Positions 21,823-34,320 of a DNA stretch of 64,000 nt are shown one piece after another (position 1 is the first letter of the stretch; the number at the start of each line of letters is the position of its first letter). This DNA comes from Tachypleus tridentatus (Eukaryota > Arthropoda > Merostomata > Xiphosura > Limulidae), in the NCBI RefSeq assembly GCF_004210375.1, contig NC_134830.1, forward strand, positions 992,001 through 1,056,000, in the 5' to 3' direction. The notes below the pieces were generated by a model that had not been told where the DNA came from, did not search any database, and saw only the letters and a program-made list of their open reading frames with translations. Position numbers and translations under genes: made by a program.

Positions 21823-23639
21823 AATAGTATACAGTTAGAAATTATTTCACGGCAAAGCACTGTTTTATTTTGTTGCAAAGAGTTGAGGTTGGAAATGTAT
21901 AGTGGTGGCATGAATATTTAAGACTTAGGCGTCTGCGTGTATAACGCTTTGTTTAAACATAAAACAAACTCATGAAAGTTGTTACCCGAGGCTTAGTTGA
22001 CAAGGGTATGTTTATAATACAAGCAGCAAGAGATCTATTACAGATTAGTTATGATCCAAAGTACAACTAAGAATTGTTGTAACGCGTATTAACTTACACA
22101 GTCACTTAAGTGTAATTACTAATTATTCAATAATTAATTTGTTCATTAAATACTAATTACAAAACAGTTTTTATCCGACATTACGGCTGTTTATCTGCTG
22201 CTGTATTCAAGAGTACTGAGAAGGAGAGTATATATGCGGTAGAAGGAGCCTAGGTATATTATAATAAGCGCAGGCCTACTAATTAGTTATTCAGGCTCTC
22301 ACATCAATGATACTTCAATTAACTATATGAATGGTTTGGAAATGGGGCATCCAGGTTTTCTGATGTCTATGTAGCGTTGGCTGAATGTCAATTAATTTGA
22401 TATAAAAGCTTTTTATTCTTCTCTTCTGTACATCTTACTGTTTTATTCCATTTAGTTCTATAATCTTCTATAATGAAAGGCTTTGCAGATAAATTGGCAT
22501 TACAAAGTACCGTATGTCAACTGTACACAGAATTCTGACCTTTTGTGTTTCTTTTGTTCTTCATTGTATTGAAGTCCAAGTTCACAAAGGATATTGTAAA
22601 TGCTTTCTTCTCTCTCTTTTAGGTGGTTTAATGTATATTAATTGCGATATATTGTGTTGAGGCTTCTAAATTAAAGCCGTTGTTTGGATATTCTTTTTTA
22701 CATTTTCAGAGACACCTTTGACATAAGGAAATATGCCTGCGTAGTTGTAATCTTATTTTTTGTTGTTTGTCTAATTTATCGAATACTTAAGATATTCATT
22801 GATAAGGAGGAGTGAGATGACACGATTTTTTTCTTTTTTCTTCTTCTCGGCATCTTCTATATTACAAATGCTGTTCATTCTAGAATCTAGATCGTACGCT
22901 GTTTATTAGACTTATTTACAATGTTGAAATGATCTGACCTACGGAAGCAAGGTATTGTTCAGTACATCTGATGTGCAAGTTTTGTGTCTTGATGATAATT
23001 TTACCTCCATCATACACAGAGATTGTTTCTCAATTGAGACACACCTGTACTAAATTTAATAATGTCATTATAGAGCATGATAAAGAAATAATTCTTTAAA
23101 AAAATATCGTGTCTTCCAATTGGTTCATTTCCAAAAAAACACACAAACAAATACAAAAACAGAATGTTTTAGATTGTTAGGAACAGAAACTGCAGAGACT
23201 ATTGTATGTTTGTTTCTTTCCGTGGGTTATTATTGTACTTTTCTACATTTGATTAATTTCATTTGAATTTAATATTTATACGTTAAACTACCAGCGATAC
23301 ATAATGGTGAGCGTGTCTGGCTGCGTATCAAAGGAGCCGTGGTTCAAGATATTCTTCGCAATTTCAGTCATGGCTGCGTTATTCGGTTCAATAATCCGAA
23401 AAAAGCTTTTTGATGGCGGATGTGTTTCTGGCTGGCTATCTTTTCTCTGGTCAGTAGTTCAAAATTAAGTCGGTAAAATCTAAACCTTTGATCTGACCCT
23501 TTGGCTTATGTGTGATACGTTGAAAATTCCAGTTCTATTTTTTTCATCAAAATTATTTAAATATTTATTGTGACACTGGGTTAAAAGATAAAAGTTTCAT
23601 ATGTCCTACAATAATTTACATATATTAAAAGTAAAGTCT

Positions 23640-23990
23640 GGCGAAAAACTAACTGTGCTAGGAGTCTAACTGGCAAGAACAGTGGAACATCAACAGACAG
23701 CATACTAAAAATTTACAAAACATACATTAGACCAGTAATTGATTATGCAGCTCCAGTTTGGATTAACGTAAGTGACAAGATAATAAAAACCAAGCTACAA
23801 ACAATACAAAACACACTCCTCACAACAGTATACAGAGTTCCCACAATCACATCATCTTATGTCATACACAAATATTCAAACATACCGACCACAGCAGATA
23901 GATTCCTACACAGTACAATAACGTCTTTAATAAAAAAAGTGAATGAAAAATTAATTATTATGCGAACTAGACAGGTATTTCATACATAAT
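23640..23990 (+). mobile_element. Non-LTR (Jockey/CR1-like) reverse transcriptase 3' fragment
   Basis: One open stretch encodes the C-terminal reverse transcriptase region of Jockey-type LINEs: KIYKTYIRPVIDYAAPVW, then a KLQTIQNTLL block and a YRVPTITSSYVIH block. The 5' part is missing, as is usual for LINE insertions. A CCCTAACCC-containing stretch near 24190-24310 may be its 3' untranslated end. Confidence 0.75.
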
Positions 23991-25394
23991 AGTCCTACAA
24001 GATAGTCCTAAACATCTCTCCTGATCAATATGTATTTTAAACATAAAAATAAATAAGTGAAAAAAATATATATAAAGGATGAAAAAAAAGGCCACCATCA
24101 AACTAGACTTTCTACTGATAGGGCAAATAATATCTATAAATGTATAACACTAGTACATGGATATTGCCCTGAAAAGTGTCGGAGAAATTCAACCCTAACC
24201 CTAAAGCAGTAACCATACCAACCAACACTGCATGATCATATAAGTAAACGAAGGAGGAACACGTCAAAGCGCACCTGACCCTCCAGGGTACATATGATTA
24301 CCCAAATCCCGAGGGAGAAAGAGAGAATTTACATATACGCTGAATCCGAAAATACTATCCATTTTCATTTTATATAGATTTTTTTATACAAAAGTGAATA
24401 ATTTTCAATGAAATCGGGTCACATTTTATTGTGCTAAAAACATTAACAAATGCTGGCTACATTATAGATTTCTCAAGACCAATCGCCATGTGAAGCATTA
24501 TTGGTCGTTCTAGAACCCAAGCATTAGAATAAAAAATGTTAGTTGTGGTAAACCAAATAATAATTTGATCCAAGTAAGAGTTTTTACTTTCAAATTAATT
24601 AAACTTCCTTACGGGATAGAAATATAATGAATATTATTTTCGAAATCTGCGTAGCTGAAATATGTAAAATCCGTTATTAAAACCAAGGCAACTTTTACGA
24701 ACTTTAAACTCAATCGATACAGCTTTCAAAATGTTTCTATTTGGAATAACCAACATTATGTTTAAAACAATTTTCTTATTCAAAATATTTCACGATAACC
24801 TTGTAATAAAGAAAAAAAAGTGTGCAAGTTTATGGGTTTCTGCATTTGTTTCACGGTTAATTAAAAAATCGCTTAACTATAACGAAAGAGTTTGTTATAC
24901 TCGAGTTTATTCGTAAAAACAGTTATATTTATATAATTTTAGGTCTGTATCATCTTCACATTCAATATACAGATGTTAGCAGGGATAAAAAAAAAAAAAG
25001 TCAAATTTTATTAAATTTTTTACATATTGAATTTTGATGTTACATTTAATGTAAATACATTCCCTGTCACATTCAATCTCGTGTTACTATTAATTCCCTT
25101 TTGGGTGTCCACGCATCTTTGAACCTCGCGTTACGACATTATCAACAAAAATTTCAGCCTCTTTACCACAGCCAAAATGACCTTACATTATGCAATTAAC
25201 AATTCTCGTTTCGTGTCTACACTTCAACGACCGGACTTTACATTACTATCAGTTTTATTGTGGGTGATATCTTTATAAGCTAGATTTCCTACTAATAATA
25301 ATAACTCGTATTAACTCAAACTATCAACAAAAAATATATATGATTAGTCCAGGTCTAGCAAATACTGTTTGTAGGAGTTGCTGTTATAAAAAGA

Positions 25395-25484
25395 CTGTTT
25401 GTTGCTAAACGCAAAGTTACACAACGGGCTAACTCTACTCTTCTCACCGCGGGTATCGAAACAAGAGATTTTGCATTTTAAGCC
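25395..25484 (-). mobile_element. Older tRNA-derived SINE (family 3) fragment, split by a younger SINE
   Basis: The fragment has CAAAGTTACACAACGGGCTA and the tRNA-like GGGTATCGAAAC (box B complement). The sequence resumes after the inserted SINE at about 25775. It matches the partial element at 48535-48626 in layout. Confidence 0.6.
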
Positions 25485-25762
25485 TTTGTTTGTTTGTTTT
25501 GGAATTTCGCACAAAGCTACTCGAGGGCTATCTGTGCTAGCCGTCCCTAATTTAGCAGTGTAAGACTAGAGGGAAGGCAGCTAGTCATCACCACCCACTG
25601 CCAACTCTTGGGCTACTCTTTTAACAACGAAAAGTGGGAGTGACCGTCACATCATAACGCCCCCACGGCTGGGAGGGCGAGCATGTTTGGCGCGACGCGG
25701 GCGCGAACCCGCGACCCTTGAATTACGAGTCGCGCGCCTTACGCGTTTGGCCATGCCGGGGC
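25485..25762 (-). mobile_element. tRNA-headed SINE, family 1, with 12-bp target-site duplication
   Basis: The full-length minus-strand copy runs from the TTTGTTTGTTTGTTTTGG tail to the head complement GGCCATGCCGGGGC. The target-site duplication GCATTTTAAGCC is at 25473-25484 and 25763-25774. It is nested inside an older tRNA-like SINE. Confidence 0.92.
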
Positions 25763-26227
25763 GCATTTTAAGCCTTCAGACTTATCGAGTAATATAGCGG
25801 AAAGACTAGAAAGGATATTACTTAATTCACTGTAAAAAAGATATACCGAGAGAAAGAAAAGCATTTCTAAAGCAAATGTAATTACTTTTCAAATTCTAAA
25901 CATTTAAAATACTCGCATATTTTAAAGGTAAGATGCTGTCATGGAAAAAGTTACCCGTCATACTCTGATTCACGAAACGATCTCACTTCAGTCAATAGCG
26001 CATAACATATTTATCTAACACGAATGGATTTAAATTTTTGGTTATTTAACAAAGTCTAAAGTATGAAATAAACATAATTGTCTTTAAGTTGATTCTCTTG
26101 CCATGTCATATGGCAGAAAGCTAAAGGTTAAGTTTGACATTAGAGCAGGTAATTTAATGTGTACCGTACGTCATGATACACAATATTGTAACTTTAACCC
26201 TAGTACATCAAACGCTGTACACATGTC

Positions 26228-26430
26228 AGCCATAAGTTAGCAAGCATACCAACGAATATACTCAACCATAAGTTATCAAACGTACATGAATCAACCATAA
26301 GTTAGCAAGCATACCTTAGTACATACACCACATATGTAATTCATGAAGCATACATATCTTAACTATAAGTTACCAAATATAACTAGATAAATAAACCAAA
26401 TATAAGTTATACCATTCTTACTGGGAGTCG
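26228..26430. repeat. Diverged short tandem repeat, about 30-35 bp
   Basis: The motif CCATAAGTTA followed by GCATACC-like sequence recurs at 26230, 26265 and 26294, and in weaker form to about 26410. Related pieces near 26695-26715 suggest the array was split by the SINE at 26444-26644. Confidence 0.55.
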
Positions 26431-26443
26431 ATTTTACCGATAA

Positions 26444-26644
26444 CTTGTTTGTTTCATTTAATTTCGCGCAAAGCTACACGCCGTCCCTGAGTTATCAGTG
26501 TACGGCTAGAGGGAAGGCAGCTAGTCATCATCACCTACCGTCAAATATTGAGCTACTCTTTTACCAACGAACAGTGGGATTGACTGAAACATTATAATGC
26601 CCCCCACAGCTGAAAGAGTGAGCATGTTTGGTGTGGGGGGGGGG
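26444..26644 (-). mobile_element. Truncated family 1 SINE
   Basis: The copy has TTTCGCGCAAAGCTACACG, then GGGAAGGCAGCTAGTCATCA, and ends at GAGCATGTTTGG. The tRNA head is missing, and the break is at a ten-base G-run. Confidence 0.85.
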
Positions 26645-26942
26645 ATTTTCACGGAAGATATTCTATTATTTAAAGCAAACCTTTTCTCTTAAACATACTC
26701 AACAATAAGTAACATAACGCTAAGGTTTACTATTATTGTTCGCTTAAGTTCACAGAGTTAAAACAAAATGCTGTTAGTGCAAAATAAGTAATAATTAATT
26801 TTTGGATTTTATTATTATATGTTAATTACTTCAAGGTTCAAAATATTATATTTAAAATGTCTGTATAGTTTAAAAACCGATAAGTGCTTTAAGAACTATT
26901 ATTTTTGCAGTTTTATTCGGCATATTAATTTAAATCTAAAAG

Positions 26943-27066
26943 CGTGTTTGTGTGTTTTTTCTTATATCAAAGCCACATTGGGCTATCTGCTGAGCCCACC
27001 GACGGGAATCGAGCCCCTGATTTTAGCGTTTAAATCCGTAGATTTACCGCTGTACTAGCAAGGGAC
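26943..27066 (-). mobile_element. Short tRNA-derived SINE (family 2)
   Basis: This is the same element as at 3464-3581, on the minus strand. It has GGGCTATCTGCTGAGCCCAC, the box B complement GGGAATCGAGCCCC, and a head ending CGCTGTACTAGCAAGGGAC. Confidence 0.85.
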
Positions 27067-27559
27067 AAACCTAAAATCTCAGTCACTGACTGATCTGTAC
27101 TAACCAGATGATTTAAGCGTTATTCAGAGCGGTTGTAAACAATGTTAAAACTAACCAGTGGCGCAATCTTGCGGGGTCTTCGATCCCTTATATCATGTGC
27201 ATAGAGTGTAGTGCTCATTTATCTCAAATGCAAATTATTGCCCGTATTTATGTAATTAAGTGTGGATCGATATGACTGTAATCATGCCACCTATAGAGCA
27301 CTTTATGTAAACTAAATTTTTTTAATTAACTGAAAGCTCTCTGACTTTGCATACACTGATATTTTACAGTAATATACCTTATACACTGAATTTCATATTA
27401 ATTAGTAAACGCAGTAACTATATTAAATGTCCAATTTGGTAATTAGCTGTTCAGTCGGGGAGGGGGTAAAAGAGTTCGTCACTATTCACTCCCTCCAAAT
27501 TTAGTACTACTCTGATGGTCGTAACTGAAATATCTTCAGATTTGTTTTAATTATAAATC

Positions 27560-27817
27560 GGGCCTGGCATGGCCAAGCGCGTAAGGCGTGCGACTCGTAA
27601 TCCTTAGGGTCGCGCTAAACATGCTCGCCCTCCCAGCCGTGGGGGCGTATAATGTGACGGTCAATCCCACTATTCGTTGGTAAAAGAGTAGCCCCAGAGT
27701 TAGCGGTGGGTGGTGATGACTAGTTGCCTTCCCTCTAGTCTTACACTGCAAAATTAGGGACGGATAGCACAGATAGCCCTCAAGTAGCTTTGTGCGAAAT
27801 TCCAAAACAATTTGTAC
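27560..27817 (+). mobile_element. tRNA-headed SINE, family 1, with 11-bp target-site duplication
   Basis: The element begins GGGCCTGGCATGGCCAAGCG and carries the whole body, but part of the head after GGGTCGCG is deleted, removing box B. The target-site duplication AATTATAAATC is at 27549-27559 and 27818-27828. Confidence 0.9.
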
Positions 27818-28553
27818 AATTATAAATCGTATTGTCACCACAATTTTTACTTTACCTACTGTTTTAGATTAAATACTACAAGCTAACTTCAACCCCCAAA
27901 TATGTATTTCTTGATATTAGTGCGAAAGTTAAAAAATCTACGATTCTTTGTCAGTGGTAAGCTGCAGAATCTACAACGCTAGAATTAAGGATTTGAATTT
28001 CCGCAGCGATTTATTTATTTTTCATGTTTTACTGTGAATAATATGTGTCACATAAGTATACATTACAGTTCCAGTAGTTTATTTTTCTGTTTTTATACGT
28101 CAAGTAACAAAATAAAATCGTTATGCTCTTTTGGACGTGGTGAATCGGGTTAAAATATTTAGGTGCAGGAGTGTGGATTTCACTAAGAGGACATGAATTT
28201 CCAAATCTGATGTGTCAAGTATGCAACGTACATCTTGCGATCTAACATATCAAACCTACGGTAGTATAGTGATTACCTTCAACCAGTATTGTACTGGTAC
28301 GAACTATTAAGCAGATAAAAGACTCATCTTTGAAATGAATGGAACACAGGAACTTGTAGATCTTTACTGAAAACAAACAAACTGTGGTAATACACAATAA
28401 TGCACTATTTAGTTTTGGATTCTAAAAGTGTTTATAAGACCAACTGAATAGAAGTAACATATGATCTGTTTGACTCTTATCGTTCTTTTAACTTATCTGT
28501 ATGAAAGGTAAGTAATAGGCCCTATAGTCTACCGTTAAAGTTCATACTTCCCA

Positions 28554-28567
28554 GGGCTCGGCATGTC
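28554..28567 (+). mobile_element. First bases of a family 1 SINE, cut by the assembly gap
   Basis: GGGCTCGGCATGTC matches the start of the family 1 SINE, and the N-run begins directly after it. The repeat is a likely reason the assembly broke here. Confidence 0.6.
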
Positions 28568-29067
28568 NNNNNNNNNNNNNNNNNNNNNNNNNNNNNNNNN
28601 NNNNNNNNNNNNNNNNNNNNNNNNNNNNNNNNNNNNNNNNNNNNNNNNNNNNNNNNNNNNNNNNNNNNNNNNNNNNNNNNNNNNNNNNNNNNNNNNNNNN
28701 NNNNNNNNNNNNNNNNNNNNNNNNNNNNNNNNNNNNNNNNNNNNNNNNNNNNNNNNNNNNNNNNNNNNNNNNNNNNNNNNNNNNNNNNNNNNNNNNNNNN
28801 NNNNNNNNNNNNNNNNNNNNNNNNNNNNNNNNNNNNNNNNNNNNNNNNNNNNNNNNNNNNNNNNNNNNNNNNNNNNNNNNNNNNNNNNNNNNNNNNNNNN
28901 NNNNNNNNNNNNNNNNNNNNNNNNNNNNNNNNNNNNNNNNNNNNNNNNNNNNNNNNNNNNNNNNNNNNNNNNNNNNNNNNNNNNNNNNNNNNNNNNNNNN
29001 NNNNNNNNNNNNNNNNNNNNNNNNNNNNNNNNNNNNNNNNNNNNNNNNNNNNNNNNNNNNNNNNNNN
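28568..29067. other. Assembly gap, 500 N
   Basis: Exactly 500 undefined bases, the usual placeholder length, so the true distance is unknown. It removes the 5' part of the hAT-like gene that emerges on the right side. Confidence 1.
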
Positions 29068-29069
29068 GT

Positions 29070-31454
29070 CAGGAATATGACCAAAGTAGTGGAAGGCAGA
29101 AGAACACCTTCATAACAGGATCTTCCAACCTGAGAGCAAGTGCTGTTAAGGAGCATGAAAACAGTTGTGCCCACAGTCCAAGCTGTCAAGCTAAGACAGC
29201 AGAAGAAACACCTGATTTAACTGCCATGATGAAAGAATTGAGCAAACTTAACCAGACTAAGAAAGATCGTTTGCTTGTGCTGTTCAGGACTGCCCATTAT
29301 ATGGCTTTGAATGCCAAACCATTCAGTGATTTTCAAGAGCTTTTGTTGCTGCAGGAGCACAACTTTAGTATGAACATAACAGAACATTATGCCAATGACA
29401 AACAAGCAGTTATCTTTATGAAGTATATTGCTGAAACAATTAGAATTAATGTCAAATCTCGTCTGCACACCTCATTATTCTTTGGCATTATGACTGACAG
29501 CTCAATAGACACTGCCAACATTGAGAACAAGATGGTCTATGTAAGATACTTGGACAGTGACTGTTACCCAGTAACCCACTTTCTGTGTCTGCAGTCAGTT
29601 GAGAAGGCTGATTCTGAACACTTGTTACAGGCACTTAGTTTAGGTAAAGGTTTCTTAATTACCTGGGATGAGAATTTTCTGGATTTATCCTGAATTCCTA
29701 ATTAAGAAAAATTAAAATGGACAATATTTCATGTACATTTGTGTTTTAATTCAGGTTGACATAGTCATTCCATTATTAATATACATCAGTGAAAACTCGA
29801 GCATTTTTCAATTGATTTGAACCAAGAACAACCATGTATTTCCCACTGACAGAATTGGAGCTTAACCTAGCACAACTAGCGTAATAGGTAACGGAGCAAT
29901 TGAATTTTGCAAAGTACAAATGTACTTTTTTTTTTAAACAGAAAGTAACTAATATTGGGTACTAATTTTTTGTACTTGCAGCATTGTCCATATAGGGCAA
30001 GTTTCCTGACTGGCTTGAATCAATTGTATGCCTGACAGTTGATGGGACAGCTGTTAATTTTGGCACAAATAAAGGACTTGTCAACAGATTGAAGGTGCAA
30101 AAACCTTATTTGATAGGGATCCACTGTGTTAGTCACAGATTGTAACTTGCAATTAAGAAGACCATCAAGGACATCCCTTACCTTGATAGTACCCAAACCT
30201 TTTTAGAAAACCTATGGAAGTTTTATGACAATTTGCCACAGAACTGGGCTGGCCTCAGAGAAGCTGGTAAAGCCAACAACATTGTTGTTAGAAAGCCAAC
30301 AAAAGGGACAGGAACCTGGTGGGTGGCCTACAAAGAGCTCTCTGAGTCAGTTTCTCATAACGGGCCAGCTTTAGCAGATCTTTTGTATCAAGTAAAGCTG
30401 CATGACAAAGGGGAACATGGACAGAAAGCTGCAGGATTATACAGTACTTTGACAAGCCTTAAATTCATCTTGTACATGGACATACTCTTGGCAGTTCTGC
30501 CTGTTTTGACATCTCTTAGTCTCAAAATGCAAGACAATTCTGCTACTGTGAACATTGTTTCTGACAAATTCACTGTTTGCAAAGAGAAGCTGGGTAATCT
30601 GAATCATGTTGAGAGATTCCAGAAAATTGTTAAAGAGCTTACAACATGTGAACAAACTGGCAAGTGGTTACTTAAAGGAAAGGTGATTGCTATTAGTGGT
30701 CAGACAAGGGCCAGAGGCTCAAAAAGTGCCACAAAAGAGACAGTTGCTCAATCTGTGGCTGAAGAAACTGCCATCTTCATAGGTAAAATTGTCACATATC
30801 TGAATAAGAGATTTGAAGAATATGATAAAGATTTTATTGGTGTCTTTCATATTTTTGAACCAAGCAACTGGCCTAAAAGCAAGGAAGCATTGTCATCTTA
30901 TGGCCATAAATGAACTCCAGATAATATTAGACCACTTTGGTGCTCTGCTAGAAGCTAAGGGTTTCAACATTGCAGCTGATATTTGCCAAGCTGACTTACA
31001 CGAGACACTGCTCAAAGCCACAAGATTTACCAAATCAGATGAGTCCCTAGCTAGTAGTGCAAGTGGATTGTGGGCCCACATGTTAAGTCAAATTACTGTT
31101 GAGGACGGTAAACCTTTCCCTAGATCAACAGTTTTGGCCTTGGTATGCCTGATGCAGGTGATTTCCATATCATCTGCTGAACCAGAATGTGGATTTTCCC
31201 AGATGGCAGTTATTAAGGTTGACTGGTGGTCCAAACTAATAAATGATTCTCTTAATGACTTGATGACAATAAAATTAGCTAAGAATAAGACCTGTGATCT
31301 TGCAAGCACAGAATTACTGTGCAAGTCTGTAGAATCCTGGTGGAAGGACAGTAAGAAAACCAGACGATTTGTGTGTCAACATGGAACTCGCACACGTAGA
31401 GACAATAAAGATACTGAGTCCACATCAGCTGATGTCTTAGTGCTGGATGACTAA
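29070..31454 (+). pseudogene. hAT-transposase-like gene (ZNF862/KIAA1586-like), disrupted
   Basis: Right of the gap an open frame (29070-29693) starts with a zinc-finger-like tail (SSNLRASAVKEHENSCAHS). It continues with LFFGIMTDSSIDTANIENKM and VYVRYLDSDCYPVTHFL, typical of the RNase H-fold core of hAT-derived ZNF862/KIAA1586-type proteins. After a non-coding stretch (about 29.69-30.0 kb; possible intron, a GTAAAG donor lies at 29644) the core resumes with FPDWLESIVCLTVDGTAVNF. It has a TAA at 30143-30145 where the family has a residue in HRL-x-LA. A further frame change near 30895-30910 leads to the last part (to 31454), which contains the hAT dimerisation region (SSAEPECGFSQM). Length is about right for a full protein minus its N-terminus. 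It is a dead transposon or decayed domesticated gene; no inverted ends were found. Confidence 0.72.
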
Positions 31455-34034
31455 ATCTACCAGTTTGATTAATATGTCATTTTTAATGGATACAAGGCTT
31501 GTTGCCACTTGCTTTGAAGTAATGTTTCAGTGCCATAAATAAAATGATTGTTTTATATAATAATTGTCTCAACTTGATTTCTTGTTTTCGTAATGTCCGT
31601 GACAGTTTTGAGGTGTCCTGCTAAAATGTCTGGCAAGTTTAACTATCCAGCAGGACATGTGTCCTGCTAAAAATTTAGAATATTTTTACCCCTGCTGAGA
31701 CTATCCAATTTTTTTACAACATTAATAATGTTGTATAGTCTATTATTTTCCATTTTTAAATATTTTCTCAGTTAACTGCTTACACTCTGCCTAATTAAGT
31801 ACTTTTCAAAGAATTGTTAGTCTTGTGAATTAGCTTTATAGTTTCTAAAGAAATTTGTTTCATTTTAGAAGTAAAAAGTGATAAAAAGAATTCAAAAAAC
31901 AAAATTATATTAAGATGTCACAATAGTCTTATTTATAATTGCAATTGTCCCTTAAAAACACAAAATTGTCCCTAAAATATGTAATATTGAGACTAAAAAT
32001 TTCAGTCAAAGTATTTCTGCATATTTTGATCAGTGTGAATAATGATTGATCTAATCAGGAATAAGTTTGTAGGCTGCTTTTAGTAGCAAATATTTTTACT
32101 ATTTCTTGCACTGCAATTAAGTTTACGACACTTATTCTGTGATAATGTTGCCTTTTACCTTTGCACATCTCTCTGTATCATTTTATAAATGAATTTTATA
32201 CAGTAACTGATGAAGAGCTCAGGCTAGAAACATTGTTAATTACTTTTGAATTATTTATTAGAAAAACTAATAAAATGTCTATTATCTTATCCCATCAACA
32301 ATTTTACAATTTTAGGGATCCAATCAAACCAGTTTTTAACTTATTTTCCACTAATGAGGTTCATTCCCACAATAGTCATGTGACACATCTTCATTTGCAG
32401 ATGAAGGTACATGTATATAATTCAAAACCTGTTAGTAATCAGTGTTTACAAGTCAGCATATCTTACATTTTACAAGTCATATTATCTATGGTTTTCATGA
32501 AGCTGAAATAAACACAATGGTATTGCTTGTTGTCAGTTAAAACTTGGGTTGAAGGAGTGATGTCATCAGACATTCAAGAACTTTTCCATGATTTCCAGTA
32601 TTGAAAAATTTGCTTGTCTTTATGAAGTATTTATTTTCTGTGAAATACTGATTAAATAATTCTCTTCTTTATTTAACTGAAACAAATCTCAAAGAAACTG
32701 CCCTTATAACTTTTATAAAAAGGATCTGAAGTGCATTTTGTTGAGAAATCTTGCCCATAAATACTCGTGAAGTCTTGCAGTCTGCTTTATTTACTTCTTG
32801 AGGCAAAAAAAATTTCCAGCTGTCACTTTGGTTTTGTGTAATTTGTTATCATGAAAATACATTGAATAAATATTGAAAAATGGTTGGATAACATGTATAC
32901 AATAGTTTCCTTTCCACACATGATGTCATACTAAAACTACACTTTTCCTTCTAACTTTGTGATTGGTTATAATTAACATTCTTATTTACCTAAAGTCTGT
33001 CTCATATCATGTAATGGAAACTACTGATAATATGATTAATAACAATGTTAATAAAAACAACCTTTGTCTCCTGCTGAAACAGGACAGCTAAGGCCTAATT
33101 GTTGATAAAAATCCAAACATGTCTGTTTGTAATGTTGAATTCCAAAATTTTTAAAGCACATTGTAAAATGACTGATGCTATTCATTTCTATACTTAATGA
33201 AACCCCTTATAATAGATAAGACATGGAAATGTGGAGTCACATTACAAAATGTACAAAGAAAGCACTGGCAGAAATGTTTAATTGGTTACCAATCAAAACA
33301 CCAAGAAAAGAGATTTAAGTTTTTCTTAGAGGACTGAATTGAAACTTGTTATTTTTGTACTGTAATATTTTCACAATGGTTTTTTCTGTACATTTAGAAT
33401 AGGACTTACCTAAGTCTGCCTGCTATAAATAGATGGGTTCACACTTTTGCATTGCAGTTTTTCCCTATGCACATTTCCATTTGGAATACACCCTTATGAA
33501 TGAATGTGTCAATTGAGCTAGAGAAATGCATTTCTGTCTTGCTTTAAACTGTTAAGTTCTTAAATGGCAGAGACTAAAACTGTATAGATGAGAAAAACAT
33601 TTTCTTCACATTAGTACATAAATATGTACAATTTAATCTTGGAAATTAACAACAATAGTAATTTTACCCTAATTACATGAATCTATGAGCCTCCATAATT
33701 TTCTTCCATGGAATATTTGTAAAGCAACAATTACAAAAATTATGTATATGTGTGAGGTAACATGTTAACTTTAAAACTGATTTTAAGTTTAGCAGTTCAC
33801 TATTTCATAAGATTTTTTTCTATGGATATATGTATATTAATGGATATAGTGTTAAAAACCCTTACAAAATGCTCTGGTAAGGAAGAGGTTAATGGTGATT
33901 CTAATTAGTATAATTTAAATTATTTGCAGTTAATCAGTAATATTATCATTATATTTTTGATTATTAGAATTTTTAATTCCACATGTAAACTAAATCATAT
34001 CTCCTCTTGCAGTAATTAATAATAATTTTAACTG
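31455..34034. other. Anonymous AT-rich DNA after the hAT-like gene
   Basis: AATAAA-like signals occur near 31540. About 32340-32560 resembles 48970-49150 (shared order of words such as CCTGTT, CAGTGTT and ACAAGTTGGCAT-like), so a diverged interspersed repeat is present. No SRP14 5' exon was recognised. The 116-codon open frame at 32161-32511 has no family signature. Confidence 0.35.
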
Positions 34035-34042
34035 CTCTAGAA

Positions 34043-34320
34043 CAGTGGTTCCCAAACAATGTGCCTCGAAATTTTGTAAGTGTACGGAATCAAATATGCT
34101 TTTTCGTTATCGTATAAAATAATCAAGTTTATTCAGGTCAACATGACCATATTTTTAAATTGAGAGCATAATTCTTTATTCAAAATAGTCCCAAATTAGT
34201 GTATTCCATGTTTTTAATCAGAAAAACTGCCCTCTTTTTGGGTGGGGTCAGACAAGTGTGCAGCAAAGTTAACATTATTTTTCTAGAGTGCCATAAGCAC
34301 AAAATGTTTGGCAACCACTG
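34043..34320. mobile_element. Non-autonomous hAT MITE, 278 bp, with 8-bp target duplication
   Basis: The ends are inverted: CAGTGGTTCCCAAAC at the left, and the right end reverse-complements to CAGTGGTTGCCAAAC. The flanking octamers CTCTAGAA (34035-34042) and TTCTAGAA (34321-34328) differ by one base, as expected for a hAT 8-bp target duplication. There is no coding capacity. Confidence 0.88.

Larger units (their letters stand above)
18530..28567. other. CpG-richer intergenic region holding most SINEs, no recognised host gene
   Basis: CpG dinucleotides are visibly more frequent here than in 1-18.5 kb or 29-64 kb, where they nearly vanish outside exons and SINEs. No conserved exon was found. 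The region contains SINE copies, a Jockey-like fragment and a diverged short tandem repeat. It probably separates the RASGRP 5' end from the next gene. Confidence 0.5.

Noticed and set aside
27551-27841. 96-codon minus-strand frame, and the similar frame at 48593-48793
   Set aside because: Both are readings through the family 1 SINE, which is why their peptides resemble each other.
28542-29693. Long open frames on both strands across 28.5-29.2 kb
   Set aside because: Most of their length is the N-run; only the plus-strand part right of 29067 is real sequence.
32161-32511. 116-codon plus-strand open frame as a gene
   Set aside because: No recognisable motif, low-complexity AT-rich codons, no splice context, and partial overlap with a diverged interspersed repeat.
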